Assembly (NCBI GenBank): GCA_030425205.1
Contig: JAUIAP010000042.1
Location: 1 to 54,857 of the forward strand
Origin: Anaerolineae bacterium
GTDB lineage: Bacteria > Chloroflexota > Anaerolineae > Promineifilales > Promineifilaceae
DNA: 54,857 nucleotides
Direction of reading: 5' to 3'
This document shows, in pieces, positions 47,384-54,857 of this stretch. Within the stretch, counting starts at the first letter, position 1; the number at the start of each line of letters is the position of its first letter. Made by a program: the position numbers and the translations under genes. Below the pieces are notes generated by a model, which saw nothing but the letters and a program-made list of their open reading frames with translations, was not told the origin of the DNA and did no database searches.

Positions 47384-48946
47384 TCACTGTGAAAATAGTT
47401 GGGATATTATGTCTAGCAGCAGGTTTGGAATGATACCAAATGTATATGGGATATGGACTCGTTCGTAGAGGCCATGTGCATCGTAGCCCCATGAGCCGAT
47501 GTTGACAACGGGAAGATTGCCTAAGCCGCTGACTTCGGCCGAATCTCGCAGCGGTGCATTTTGTTGCCATGCACCGATATTTTCGGCCGTTGGCGAAACG
47601 ATAAAACTCATGTCGGAGATAAGCGGGAAATAGCCCCGCAGTTGGATGTCTTCATACTGCTGCAACGCGGTGCGTAGCGCGTCGCTAAACAGCGATGTGG
47701 CTGGGTGGACGGCGGGATAGTAGGGCGGCGCGTAATAGAGGACGACACACGGCGCGGTGATGTGGGCATGGCGCACGAGTTGTTGCACGAGTTGCAGACT
47801 TTGTGCGCGTGGGTCGCCGCTCGTCGGCTGGGCTACAAAATCATCGCCCGCCATTTGCATCAACTCGGCAAACGTCAGAACTTGACCGTCCCCATAGTTG
47901 ACCGCCACCCCAGCCGCAGTGGCACGGCGCTTGTGTTGCTGAACAAGATCGTGCAGAACGGATTGCGCTTTTGACTTGAGCAAGTTGAGGACTTGTTCGG
48001 CCGATAAATCCATCATCAACCAGTTTAAATTGAGATTGGCTTCGGCCGCTGTTTGGGTGTTGTAGCGCGTTTTGAGATCGCTCGCCTTGAGGATGACGGG
48101 GGGAACCGTTTGGACGGTATGTTTGCCGTCGCCGAGATCGATTTCGGCCGATTCTGTCATCTCACTATTAAAATGGAAGGCGCGAATCAACTCTGCCAAG
48201 ATGATATTTGCATCAACCCCTCGCAATGGCTCGCCGACATGGGATGAGACACCGACGGCATAGGCACTTGGCAATAGCTTGCCGATGCTGCCCAGATAGG
48301 CGTTACGCCCGTCGTCATCGGGGCTAAATTCGGTCGTGCAGTCTGTGTTGATGAGACCGTGCAGGGTCAAGTTATGTTGCGCTTCCCAAAGCTGGATGTG
48401 GGCGAGGGCGGTGCGAATCCCCAGTGAGGCAACCTCTTCATCAGGGCAGGCGAGAAAAAGCAGATTACCCGCCAACTGATCGCGCCGTTCTGCGAAGTGG
48501 TGCATGAGTCCGATATTAATCGCAACCCCACTTTTCATGTCGAGCGTGCCACGTCCAAATTGCCAAATATACCCCTCGTCATCCGTTTCCATCGCGGCCG
48601 CGCGAATGGCATCCGGTGTTGCGGGGTCGATCTGCAAGATAGTGCGTAAACGCTCAGGTTGATGGGCAACGGTTTCATCGCCCAAATTGACATACTCTTC
48701 TGTGCCGACCGTGTCGTAATGACCCATCAGCAGCAGTGTGTCGCCCGTGTTGGCGGGATGCGTTCCGCACAGCAGAGCCGCGACGGTGTGACGCCCATCT
48801 CCCGTTGCCCACTGCTCAATCAGAAGGTCGTGCCCTTCCAAATGCTCAACAATTCGATGGGCGAGGGCGTTTTCGGCCGAAACATCAGGACTGACGCTTG
48901 GGACCCCAACTAAATCTTCACAAATGGCTACCAGTTTCTTTCGCAT
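47384..48946 (-). CDS. M20-family peptidase, RocB-like
   Basis: This 520-aa cytosolic metallohydrolase of the M20 family resembles RocB, linked to arginine use. Zinc-site motifs are LLLMGHYDTVGTEEY (His, Asp), GRGTLDMKSGVAINIGL (bridging Asp), CPDEEVASLG (catalytic Glu, metal Glu) and NTDCTTEFSP. VSSHVGEPLRGVDAN is the family's dimerisation-domain His region. I start at MRKKLVAICEDL; the open frame extends 19 codons further. rocD follows after 61 bp, and an Lrp regulator gene diverges 163 bp away, giving a small arginine/ornithine catabolic group. Confidence 0.85.
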   Translation of the reverse strand: MRKKLVAICEDLVGVPSVSPDVSAENALAHRIVEHLEGHDLLIEQWATGDGRHTVAALLCGTHPANTGDTLLLMGHYDTVGTEEYVNLGDETVAHQPERLRTILQIDPATPDAIRAAAMETDDEGYIWQFGRGTLDMKSGVAINIGLMHHFAERRDQLAGNLLFLACPDEEVASLGIRTALAHIQLWEAQHNLTLHGLINTDCTTEFSPDDDGRNAYLGSIGKLLPSAYAVGVSSHVGEPLRGVDANIILAELIRAFHFNSEMTESAEIDLGDGKHTVQTVPPVILKASDLKTRYNTQTAAEANLNLNWLMMDLSAEQVLNLLKSKAQSVLHDLVQQHKRRATAAGVAVNYGDGQVLTFAELMQMAGDDFVAQPTSGDPRAQSLQLVQQLVRHAHITAPCVVLYYAPPYYPAVHPATSLFSDALRTALQQYEDIQLRGYFPLISDMSFIVSPTAENIGAWQQNAPLRDSAEVSGLGNLPVVNIGSWGYDAHGLYERVHIPYTFGIIPNLLLDIISQLFSQ

Positions 48947-49109
48947 CGGTTCATTATGCAGCGAAATCAGTACAATATGAATAGACTTCACAATGCTTTT
49001 CAAGGTGTTTGCAATTGAAAGTAACGAATTTGATGGTCAAATCAATGGATAATAATGCGTGGTGCGTGGTGCGTCTTCTGTGATTAAGCGACGGACTATG
49101 GGTATTTAA

Positions 49110-49529
49110 ATGAACGAACTGACAAAGACAAATCAACGGATATTAGAGATTTTGCGGGCCAATGGGCGAGCGACGTTTGCCAGTATCGCGGGAGAAGTTG
49201 GGTTGAGTGCGCCAGCAGTCAAGGAGCGGATCGTCAAGCTAGAAGAGTCGGGCGTGATCACGGGTTACACGGCAACGGTCAGCGAGGCGGCGTTAGGCTA
49301 CAACATCGGCGCATTTATACTGGTGGAGGTGCCGGGAGATCGGGATCGGGTTTTCGGCCGATTTGTGCAGTCCCAGTCCGCGATCCGCGAGTGCTATCAC
49401 GTCTTGGGTGATCGCGCTTTTGTGCTGGTCGTCTATGTCCACGACATGCAGGAATTGGAAACGCTGATCAAAACCTGTCTCAACTACGGCAACACAACCA
49501 CCTACATGCAACTCTCCCGCGTGAAGTAG
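49110..49529 (+). CDS. Lrp/AsnC-family transcriptional regulator
   Basis: This 139-aa regulator has an N-terminal helix-turn-helix (NQRILEILRANGRATFASIA, VGLSAPAVKERIVKLEESG, about 8-58) and a C-terminal RAM effector domain (about 65-139; GAFILVEVPGDRDRVF, ECYHVLGDRAFVLVVYV). Such proteins sense amino acids and control their metabolism. Being divergent from rocB-rocD it is the likely regulator of those genes, as in many bacteria. A part copy of the ACGCACCACGCA repeat lies in the shared promoter region at about 49054-49075. No ribosome site is clear. Confidence 0.92.
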   Translation: MNELTKTNQRILEILRANGRATFASIAGEVGLSAPAVKERIVKLEESGVITGYTATVSEAALGYNIGAFILVEVPGDRDRVFGRFVQSQSAIRECYHVLGDRAFVLVVYVHDMQELETLIKTCLNYGNTTTYMQLSRVK

Positions 49530-49851
49530 CAGACGCGATTGTGCGGATGCAATACAATTACACGCGGCTCTTTGGGAATCAAGGGATTGGCAAGTCATAT
49601 TGCGCACCATGCAATATCGTTAACCCCCACGAAATCCGCAAAAGCCTCACATTCTTACACCAATCCTGAGAGCAAGTGTCAGGTAAGCAACCTTCAAAAC
49701 CGAGTTTGGTCTAAATTGAATGCGGCAATCAAAATCGTGTGGCTAAAGCCTAAGGTTGGCACGCGAAACACGCTCTTGGTCATTAAAAAATTGATTCGGT
49801 AATGGCCCGTCATTCCCGCGAAGGCGGGAATCCATTCTTTAAGGTAAATCT
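49530..49851. other. Intergenic region between lrp and purB, mainly repeats
   Basis: These 322 bp contain no supported gene. The right end holds the 59-bp REP-like repeat at 49778-49836 and then the purB ribosome site (AAGG, 7 nt before the ATG). The remainder shows no clear promoter or hairpin, although TTGCGCACCATGCAATA near 49600 recalls the dispersed repeats. Confidence 0.5.
49778..49836 (-). repeat. 59-bp REP-like repeat, copy 2
   Basis: It reads GGTCATTAAAAAATTGATTC..., with a central CCCGCGAAGGCGGG hairpin, and matches the reverse complement of 28014-28072 with about six differences. Two of these, in the hairpin stem, are paired changes (CTCGCG/CGCGAA versus CCCGCG/CGGGAA), so folding seems kept. 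Confidence 0.8.
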
Positions 49852-51252
49852 ATGAACTTTGGATACGAAACATATTTATCGCCCAACACGTGGCGCTATG
49901 GGACGAGCGAAATGCGTGAACTGTGGTCAGAGGCGACACGACGACGGTTGATGCGGCGCGTCTGGATTGCGCTGGCCGCGGCGCAGCATGAGGCGGGACT
50001 CGTGAGCAGCGAACAGTTGGCTGACTTGCAGCAACACGCCGAAAATATCGACATCGCCCGTGCGGCGGAGATCGAAAAGGAGACGCGTCACGACGTGATG
50101 GCCGAAATTCGCGCCTATGCAGAACAGGCGACGATTGGCGGCGGCATCATCCACTGGGGCGCGACAAGCGCAGACATCAACGACAATGTCAACGCACTGC
50201 GCTTAAAGATGGCGGCCGAGCAGCTTCACGCGCAACTGGGCGCACTGCTGATGGCGTTTGCAGAGAAGATCGAAGCGTATGCCGATCTGCCCGTAATGGC
50301 GATGACGCACATTCAGCCCGCTGAACCAACGACGTTAGGGTATCGTTTTTCGGTCTATGCACAGGATCTTTTGGAAGACTATGTTGATTTGGATCGGCAA
50401 ATCGGCCGAATTCGCGGCAAAGGATTCAAGGGAGCCGTCGGCACACAAGCCAGCTATCAAGAAATCCTACACGATAGCCACTTCTCCGTCGCCGAAATGG
50501 AAAATTATGCGATGGCACAGCTTGAGTTGCCGGCCTTCCCAATTGCCACCCAAACCTACACACGTGGTCAAGATTGGCGCATCATCAACGTCCTTGCGGG
50601 TATCGCAGGTTCACTGCACAAATTTGCGCTCGACTTCCGCATTTTGCAGTCGCCGCCATTTGGCGAGTGGGGCGAACCGTTTGGCAAAAATCAGGTGGGT
50701 TCATCGGCCATGCCGTTCAAGCGCAATCCGATCAATATGGAAAACATCTGCTCATTGGCGCGCTATGTCGCTGCCATGCCTGCCGTCTTATGGGACAACC
50801 ATAGTCAGGCAATTTTAGAGCGGAGTCTCGATGACTCGGCCAATCGACGACTCGTTTTCCCCGAAACGTTCTTGGCGACGAGCGAAATCCTTAAACGCGC
50901 CCTTCGCATCGTCAATGAGATGCGGATCAACGAGGCAGGCATCGCGCGAAACATGGCGACCTACGCACCATTTGCGGCGACGGAGCGTGTCTTGATGGCG
51001 TTGGTCTCAGCAGGGGCGAGCCGCCAAGAAGGGCATGAATGGATTCGGGATGCGAGTTTGCAAGCATGGGCGGCGATGCAGCGTGGGGAAGAGAATCCGC
51101 TGGCGGAGTTGCTCGTCGGAGATGAAAACGTCGGCGCACGATTGGATGAACAGACGGTGCGTGAATTGATGCGCGGTGAGGGGCATGTGGGAAATTCGGC
51201 CGAACGCGCCCGCTCATTTGCAAAACACATTCAACAGACGCTCGACAACTGA
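49852..51252 (+). CDS. purB: Adenylosuccinate lyase
   Basis: This 466-aa tetrameric enzyme of the fumarase/aspartase superfamily acts twice in purine synthesis, splitting SAICAR and adenylosuccinate with release of fumarate. The start reads YLSPNTWRYGTSEMRELWSE. Typical blocks are RHDVMAEIRAYAEQ, IHWGATSADINDN (catalytic His region TSxD), MTHIQPAEPTTLGYRF (general acid His) and the signature GSSAMPFKRNPINMENI. Length is normal. It stands alone with its own ribosome site. The related aspartase and 3-carboxymuconate enzymes lack this KRNP context in outline, so purB is the best name. Confidence 0.94.
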   Translation: MNFGYETYLSPNTWRYGTSEMRELWSEATRRRLMRRVWIALAAAQHEAGLVSSEQLADLQQHAENIDIARAAEIEKETRHDVMAEIRAYAEQATIGGGIIHWGATSADINDNVNALRLKMAAEQLHAQLGALLMAFAEKIEAYADLPVMAMTHIQPAEPTTLGYRFSVYAQDLLEDYVDLDRQIGRIRGKGFKGAVGTQASYQEILHDSHFSVAEMENYAMAQLELPAFPIATQTYTRGQDWRIINVLAGIAGSLHKFALDFRILQSPPFGEWGEPFGKNQVGSSAMPFKRNPINMENICSLARYVAAMPAVLWDNHSQAILERSLDDSANRRLVFPETFLATSEILKRALRIVNEMRINEAGIARNMATYAPFAATERVLMALVSAGASRQEGHEWIRDASLQAWAAMQRGEENPLAELLVGDENVGARLDEQTVRELMRGEGHVGNSAERARSFAKHIQQTLDN

Positions 51253-51263
51253 AAAGGAAGTCG

Positions 51264-51323
51264 TGGTGCGTAGTGCGTGGTGCGTGTTCAGCTTACGCAC
51301 CACGCACCACGCACTACGCACCA
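51264..51323. repeat. Perfect 22-bp inverted repeat of the ACGCACCACGCA family
   Basis: Arms 51264-51285 and 51302-51323 are exact inverted copies (TGGTGCGTAGTGCGTGGTGC + GT), loop 16 nt. It lies 11 bp after the purB stop, between convergent genes, and could serve as a 3' hairpin. The arm is itself a run of degenerate TGGTGCG / TAGTGCG heptamer-like units. Confidence 0.85.
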
Positions 51324-51358
51324 TTTGATCCGCCACCCTAAATCATCTTCATAACGGC

Positions 51359-52666
51359 CTATAGCAGCGTCTTCCGCTTAATGTCCAAGTAGCGTTGGAT
51401 GACGGACAGCGAGAGTTGATTGGCCGGAACGTCGAGCGTTTGAACACCGCGTCGGCCGAGTGCCTCAAGCGCGAGGCGCCGCTCTTCAAGCAGGTTGGCG
51501 GCGGCCGCACGTTGGTAGACGGATTGCGTATCGGTTGGAATTTGTTCGCTGGCGGCGACGACGTCGGGATCACTGATGGTGACAACAACGGGCAGATGTT
51601 GACGCGCCAACATGCTGATGCTGGCGACAAGTTGATCGACCGTGCTGCCACCGTTGAGATCGGTGAAGAGGACGATCAGGCTGCGTTTGCGCTGTTTACG
51701 GGCGAGTAGGGGCAGGGTTCGGCCGAAATCTGGCTCTACGGGCTGCGCTTCAACTGCATAAAGCTGTTCCAGCATTCGATAAAACTGCGCCCGTCCCTGC
51801 TTTGGGGCAAGAAATGTTTCGACCTCATCGGCCAGCGTCACCAGCCCGACTTTGTCCCCCATCCCCGTCGCCACATACCCCAACAACAACGACGCATTGA
51901 TGACATAGTCTAATTTCGCAATCGCTCCAACAGGCGACTGCATCATGCGCCCTATGTCGAGCACCGCGATGATATTTTGACTACGCTCAACTTGATATTC
52001 AACGGTAATTGGCTTATGTCGGCGTGCCGTTGCCTTCCAGTCGATGCGCCGAAAGTCATCATCGGGCGTGTATTCGCGCAGTCGCTCATACTCCGTCCCT
52101 TCACCCATGCGCCGACTGTTGCGCAGCCCGATCTCTTGTAATCGGTTACGACGCATCAGCAGGTCATATTTCCGCACATCCTGTAAGTTTGGGTATACCT
52201 TGACGTTTGATGGGACGGCGATGCGCGCTTGGCGTGTCCACAACTTGCGTGGTGATAACCAGCGCAAGGTGAGATCGCCAAAGTTGTAATCACCGCGCCG
52301 CAGGGGATGCACAGAATAGGTTCCCGTCCATTCAGCGCGCGGTTCAATCGAGCCGTGCAAGACGGTTGCGCCATCAACCCATGCGTCTGGTGGCTCATCG
52401 CGCAGCCAAAATGTGATTGGGCGTGTTTGACGGTTGCGAACGTTCAGCGTGATCAAATTGTCGGCACCGAGCGAGAGACGGTTATCGTGTGTGCGCGTCG
52501 TCGGCAACGTGTCGCTGTCTAATGCCTGCTGTCTATCCCAAAAGATTAGCGCGAGACTCACCAGAAAATAGCCAACTGCCACCCAAAGCAAAAATGGGAG
52601 CCATGCCGCCAGCGATAATATCGGGGCGACAACGGTTAAGAGTAAGGCGGTGCGCAAAGTTGGCAT
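51359..52666 (-). CDS. DUF58-domain protein
   Basis: This 435-aa protein has two N-terminal membrane helices (TALLLTVVAPILSLAAWLPF, LLWVAVGYFLVSLALIFW), an immunoglobulin-like part, and the DUF58 block RMGEGTEYERLREYTPDDDF followed by RRIDWKATARRHKPIT (about residues 195-235), then a von Willebrand A-like fold (NIIAVLDIGRMMQSP, with an imperfect MIDAS). DUF58 proteins usually accompany a MoxR AAA+ ATPase and may act in protein or complex maturation. No moxR gene is near. It converges on purB. Confidence 0.9.
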   Translation of the reverse strand: MPTLRTALLLTVVAPILSLAAWLPFLLWVAVGYFLVSLALIFWDRQQALDSDTLPTTRTHDNRLSLGADNLITLNVRNRQTRPITFWLRDEPPDAWVDGATVLHGSIEPRAEWTGTYSVHPLRRGDYNFGDLTLRWLSPRKLWTRQARIAVPSNVKVYPNLQDVRKYDLLMRRNRLQEIGLRNSRRMGEGTEYERLREYTPDDDFRRIDWKATARRHKPITVEYQVERSQNIIAVLDIGRMMQSPVGAIAKLDYVINASLLLGYVATGMGDKVGLVTLADEVETFLAPKQGRAQFYRMLEQLYAVEAQPVEPDFGRTLPLLARKQRKRSLIVLFTDLNGGSTVDQLVASISMLARQHLPVVVTISDPDVVAASEQIPTDTQSVYQRAAAANLLEERRLALEALGRRGVQTLDVPANQLSLSVIQRYLDIKRKTLL

Positions 52667-52842
52667 GTGGGGTTAAGTGGACGCAAGCAGGTCGATAAAT
52701 TACATTTTTGTGGTGTCTAAAGTGAGTGACGGACTCGTCTTGCCGATGTCATGTTTTTCAGCTTGAGATTGTAGCCGCTGTGTTTGTAATATGAAAGGTT
52801 GCAAGTTGCGTGAAAGTTCGGTCAGGATTTGCATCGGTAGTC

Positions 52843-52848
52843 TATAAT
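52843..52848 (+). promoter_or_regulatory. -10 box of the metallopeptidase-like lipoprotein gene
   Basis: TATAAT ends 10 nt before the ATG at 52859 and no ribosome site is present, so at most a few leader bases are expected. The -35 region is weak. Confidence 0.5.
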
Positions 52849-52858
52849 CCGCCACGAT

Positions 52859-54778
52859 ATGAAGCGACTTATCTTACTCTTGCTATTACTGACGGGCTGT
52901 GGATTGCAGCAAACTGAAGAAATTATTCCACCATTGGTCGAAGCGCCTGCGCCTGACACAGCGGCGGAGACGTTGGCGGCATTACATTCGGCCGATCCGC
53001 CCGAACGCGATCTCGCCGATCTCACAGAACGACTCAAGGGAATCACCGTTGAGCCGCCTGCCCCCAAAAGCAACACGATTGGGGATATTGAGCAGTTTAA
53101 CGTGTTGGAAGGGTCCGATGTCAATCGGCTGGTTTCGGCCGAATTGCAATATCAGTCCGACATGATCAACATGTGGTTCGAGGAAGGGGCCAGACTGAAC
53201 AAAGATGATCTGATTGAGGCGGCGCGGGTGCTTGAGGACAAGATCATCCCGACGATGCGCGAATTTTTTGGGAACGAACCAAATCCCGGCATCGATGGCG
53301 ATCCGCGCATCAACTTTCTGCATGTCAAAGATTTGGGCGGTCAAGGCTCTAGCACGGTCACGGCTGGCTATTTCAGCGGCTCAGATCGCTATCCCGCGAC
53401 AGCCAACCAATATAGCAATGAGCGCGAGATGCTGTACATTTCGCTCGCCGCCTCTCCGCTCAACAGTGACGACTACTTCCAAGTGATCGCGCATGAGATC
53501 GAGCATCTCGTGCAGTCCGCGACCGACACCAATGAGGCTTCATGGACGGATGAGGGGTTGGCAGAACTCTCAGCCTATGTTAACGGCTATAACGAAGTCG
53601 ATTCTATCTCTAGCTACGCTGAGTTGACCGACGTTCAGTTGACCGACTGGCAAGTTGGCACGCATGAGGATATTGCCCACTATGGCGCGAGTTTTCTCTT
53701 CGCGGCCTACTTTTTAGATCGTTTTGGACACGAGGCAACTAAAACATTGGTACGCGAATCGGAGAACGGGTTGTTGGGGTATGAAGTTACGCTAGACGCA
53801 ATTGGGGCGGGAATATCGGCCGAAACCCTCTTCGCCGATTGGGTGGTCGCGACCTATTTGACCGGTCGTGACGCGGCCGCTGGCATCTATAAATATGAAG
53901 GGGTTGACGTACCAGCCCTCAACCACTTTGCCGAACACAATGGCGCAACGTCGGAGCAGACGGGCGCCGTCTATCAATTTGGCACTGATTTTGTGCAGGT
54001 TGCAACGGACGAGCCATTCAGTTTGGCATTTACCGGGTCGGGGCAGGTGCAACTGTTGCCAACTGAACCGCGCAGCGGCGACTACTTCGTGACGACTTAC
54101 CCCGCCGATCGGTCGGATATGACGCTAACACGGGCATTTGACCTGACGGCGGCCGAGCCAACGACAACCACGCTTTCATTTTGGACTTGGTACGATATTG
54201 AGTCGGGCTGGGACTATGTCTATCTTTTAGCTTCTGTCGATGATGGCGCAACATGGCAAATGCTGCCCTCCCTCTATTCGACAAAGGCCGATCCGCACGG
54301 CAATAATTTTGGCACGGCGTTGACAGGCTATAGCACGGGCGGTTTGGGAAAAGAGCTGGATGCACCCGCATGGACAGAGGTCAACGTCGATTTGACCGAA
54401 TTTGTCGGCGAAAATCTCCTCATGCGTATTGAGTATGTCACCGATGATGCGGTCAATTTGGCGGGGATGGCTATTGATGACATTACGCTCCCAGCTATTG
54501 GTTACAGCGAGGATTTTGAAGCGGGCTATGGCGATTGGGCGGCGGCAGGCTGGGTGCGCCATGCCAACATATTGCAACAGCAATTCTTAATACAGGCACT
54601 CTATCTCCAAGACGGCGAATTTGTTGACATGGAGCGTTTTGAATTAGTCGAAACCAATAGCGAGACGTTGCAGCTAGGTCTTGACCAGGAGTTTGATGAG
54701 GTCGTCATCACGATTTCGGGTCTAACACCTGTTACAACGCAACGTGCAGCTTATCGCTATCAAATCATACAACCTTGA
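52859..54778 (+). CDS. Metallopeptidase-like lipoprotein with immune-inhibitor-A-like C-terminus
   Basis: This 639-aa lipoprotein has a signal peptide with lipobox LLLLTGC (Cys about 14) and a linker rich in Pro/Glu. The peptidase domain (about 85-330) holds QVIAHEIEHLVQSATDTNEA, i.e. HExxH, then ASWTDEGLAELSAYVNGY, the downstream Glu of gluzincin or M30-like hyicolysin enzymes. The C-terminal part (about 380-570) carries TTLSFWTWYDIESGWDYVYL, VSVDDGATWQ-like and a DITLP-containing jelly-roll block found in immune-inhibitor-A/M6 proteins. It would digest protein outside the cell. It is unrelated in sequence to the giant peptidase except for the jelly-roll type. Confidence 0.86.
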   Translation: MKRLILLLLLLTGCGLQQTEEIIPPLVEAPAPDTAAETLAALHSADPPERDLADLTERLKGITVEPPAPKSNTIGDIEQFNVLEGSDVNRLVSAELQYQSDMINMWFEEGARLNKDDLIEAARVLEDKIIPTMREFFGNEPNPGIDGDPRINFLHVKDLGGQGSSTVTAGYFSGSDRYPATANQYSNEREMLYISLAASPLNSDDYFQVIAHEIEHLVQSATDTNEASWTDEGLAELSAYVNGYNEVDSISSYAELTDVQLTDWQVGTHEDIAHYGASFLFAAYFLDRFGHEATKTLVRESENGLLGYEVTLDAIGAGISAETLFADWVVATYLTGRDAAAGIYKYEGVDVPALNHFAEHNGATSEQTGAVYQFGTDFVQVATDEPFSLAFTGSGQVQLLPTEPRSGDYFVTTYPADRSDMTLTRAFDLTAAEPTTTTLSFWTWYDIESGWDYVYLLASVDDGATWQMLPSLYSTKADPHGNNFGTALTGYSTGGLGKELDAPAWTEVNVDLTEFVGENLLMRIEYVTDDAVNLAGMAIDDITLPAIGYSEDFEAGYGDWAAAGWVRHANILQQQFLIQALYLQDGEFVDMERFELVETNSETLQLGLDQEFDEVVITISGLTPVTTQRAAYRYQIIQP

Positions 54779-54796
54779 GCAAGATTAGATAATCGC

Positions 54797-54853
54797 TCTG
54801 TGGTGCGCGTTACGTGAATTGGCTACCTACCACGCACTACGCACCACGCACTA
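54797..54853. repeat. ACGCACCACGCA-family palindrome at the window end
   Basis: Left part GTGGTGCGCGTTACGTGAAT and right part CTACCACGCACTACGCACCA form an imperfect inverted repeat, like that at 28896-28955 (both share TACGTGAA-T/C-TGG then TACC). It lies 20 bp after the last stop codon. Confidence 0.75.
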
Positions 54854-54857
54854 AGGT

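Larger units (their letters stand above)
1245..53823. repeat. Dispersed octamer TCGGCCGA (about 60 copies)
   Basis: This is a window-wide family of palindromic octamers, usually as a/tTCGGCCGAa/t. Examples are 1245-1252, 2813-2820, 5032-5039, 34876-34883, 34893-34900 and 53816-53823. Most lie inside genes in any frame, giving Ser-Ala-Asp/Glu, Ile/Phe-Gly-Arg or Arg-Pro-Ile/Phe. None lies in the IS. Confidence 0.9.

Overview
The window looks like chromosomal DNA from a member of the Chloroflexota, probably near Anaerolineae, Caldilineae or Ardenticatenia. This is inferred from gene content only. The cues are an A2-type caa3 cytochrome oxidase cluster with CtaG and SURF1, lipoproteins with Thr/Pro-rich stalks, very large surface proteins with 'choice-of-anchor B' modules, a short RpoD-like sigma factor, a four-domain ribosomal protein S1, and a cysteine-motif small protein of a type I associate with this phylum. 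No rRNA, CRISPR array, prophage or plasmid gene was seen.

Layout. 1-1204 is a complete ISAs1-family insertion sequence with a frameshifted transposase; it cuts a HAD-hydrolase gene (1205-1657) and its left end coincides with the window edge. 1.7-10.7 kb holds housekeeping and redox genes: aldo/keto reductase, EtfBA, a hotdog thioesterase, a sigma-70 factor, ribosomal protein S1, a divergent MocR/TetR regulator pair and a two-helix membrane protein. 10.8-18.9 kb holds an orphan amino-acid-binding lipoprotein and then a co-directional respiratory cluster (coxB, coxA, coxD, coxC, ctaG, a YtkA-like protein, SURF1), followed by a LysE exporter and tRNA-Val(CAC). 19-27 kb has an AlbA/Schlafen-type regulator, YtxH, a lone Nfu_N-like protein, an MFS pump, a zinc-ribbon rhomboid-like protein that has lost its catalytic His, a second aldo/keto reductase, and a small glycosyltransferase/lipoprotein operon. 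27-34.9 kb has a queuosine-precursor transporter behind a structured leader, an Excalibur nuclease lipoprotein among nested repeats, tyrS with an attenuation leader, a K+ channel, a LysM lipoprotein and an MscS channel. 34.9-44.6 kb encodes two giant surface proteins. 44.8-54.8 kb holds a THUMP-like methyltransferase, arginine/ornithine catabolic genes (rocD, rocB) beside an Lrp regulator, purB, a DUF58 protein and a metallopeptidase-like lipoprotein.

The most notable non-coding signals are these. (1) A probable ribosome-mediated transcription attenuator for tyrS: a sigma-70 promoter drives an apparently leaderless peptide with three consecutive Tyr codons, followed by mutually exclusive hairpins and a terminator. 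(2) The palindromic octamer TCGGCCGA occurs about 60 times, inside and outside genes in every frame, but not in the IS; it resembles the cyanobacterial HIP1 repeats. (3) The two giant surface-protein genes share a nearly identical promoter with 11-bp direct repeats of OmpR/PhoB type, and a related leader RNA ending in an intrinsic terminator. (4) Several promoters place the start codon at or next to the predicted transcription start, suggesting common leaderless mRNAs. (5) Several families of dispersed palindromic repeats lie between genes.

All counts, alignments and pairings were made by eye. Family names are recognised from motifs and have not been searched.
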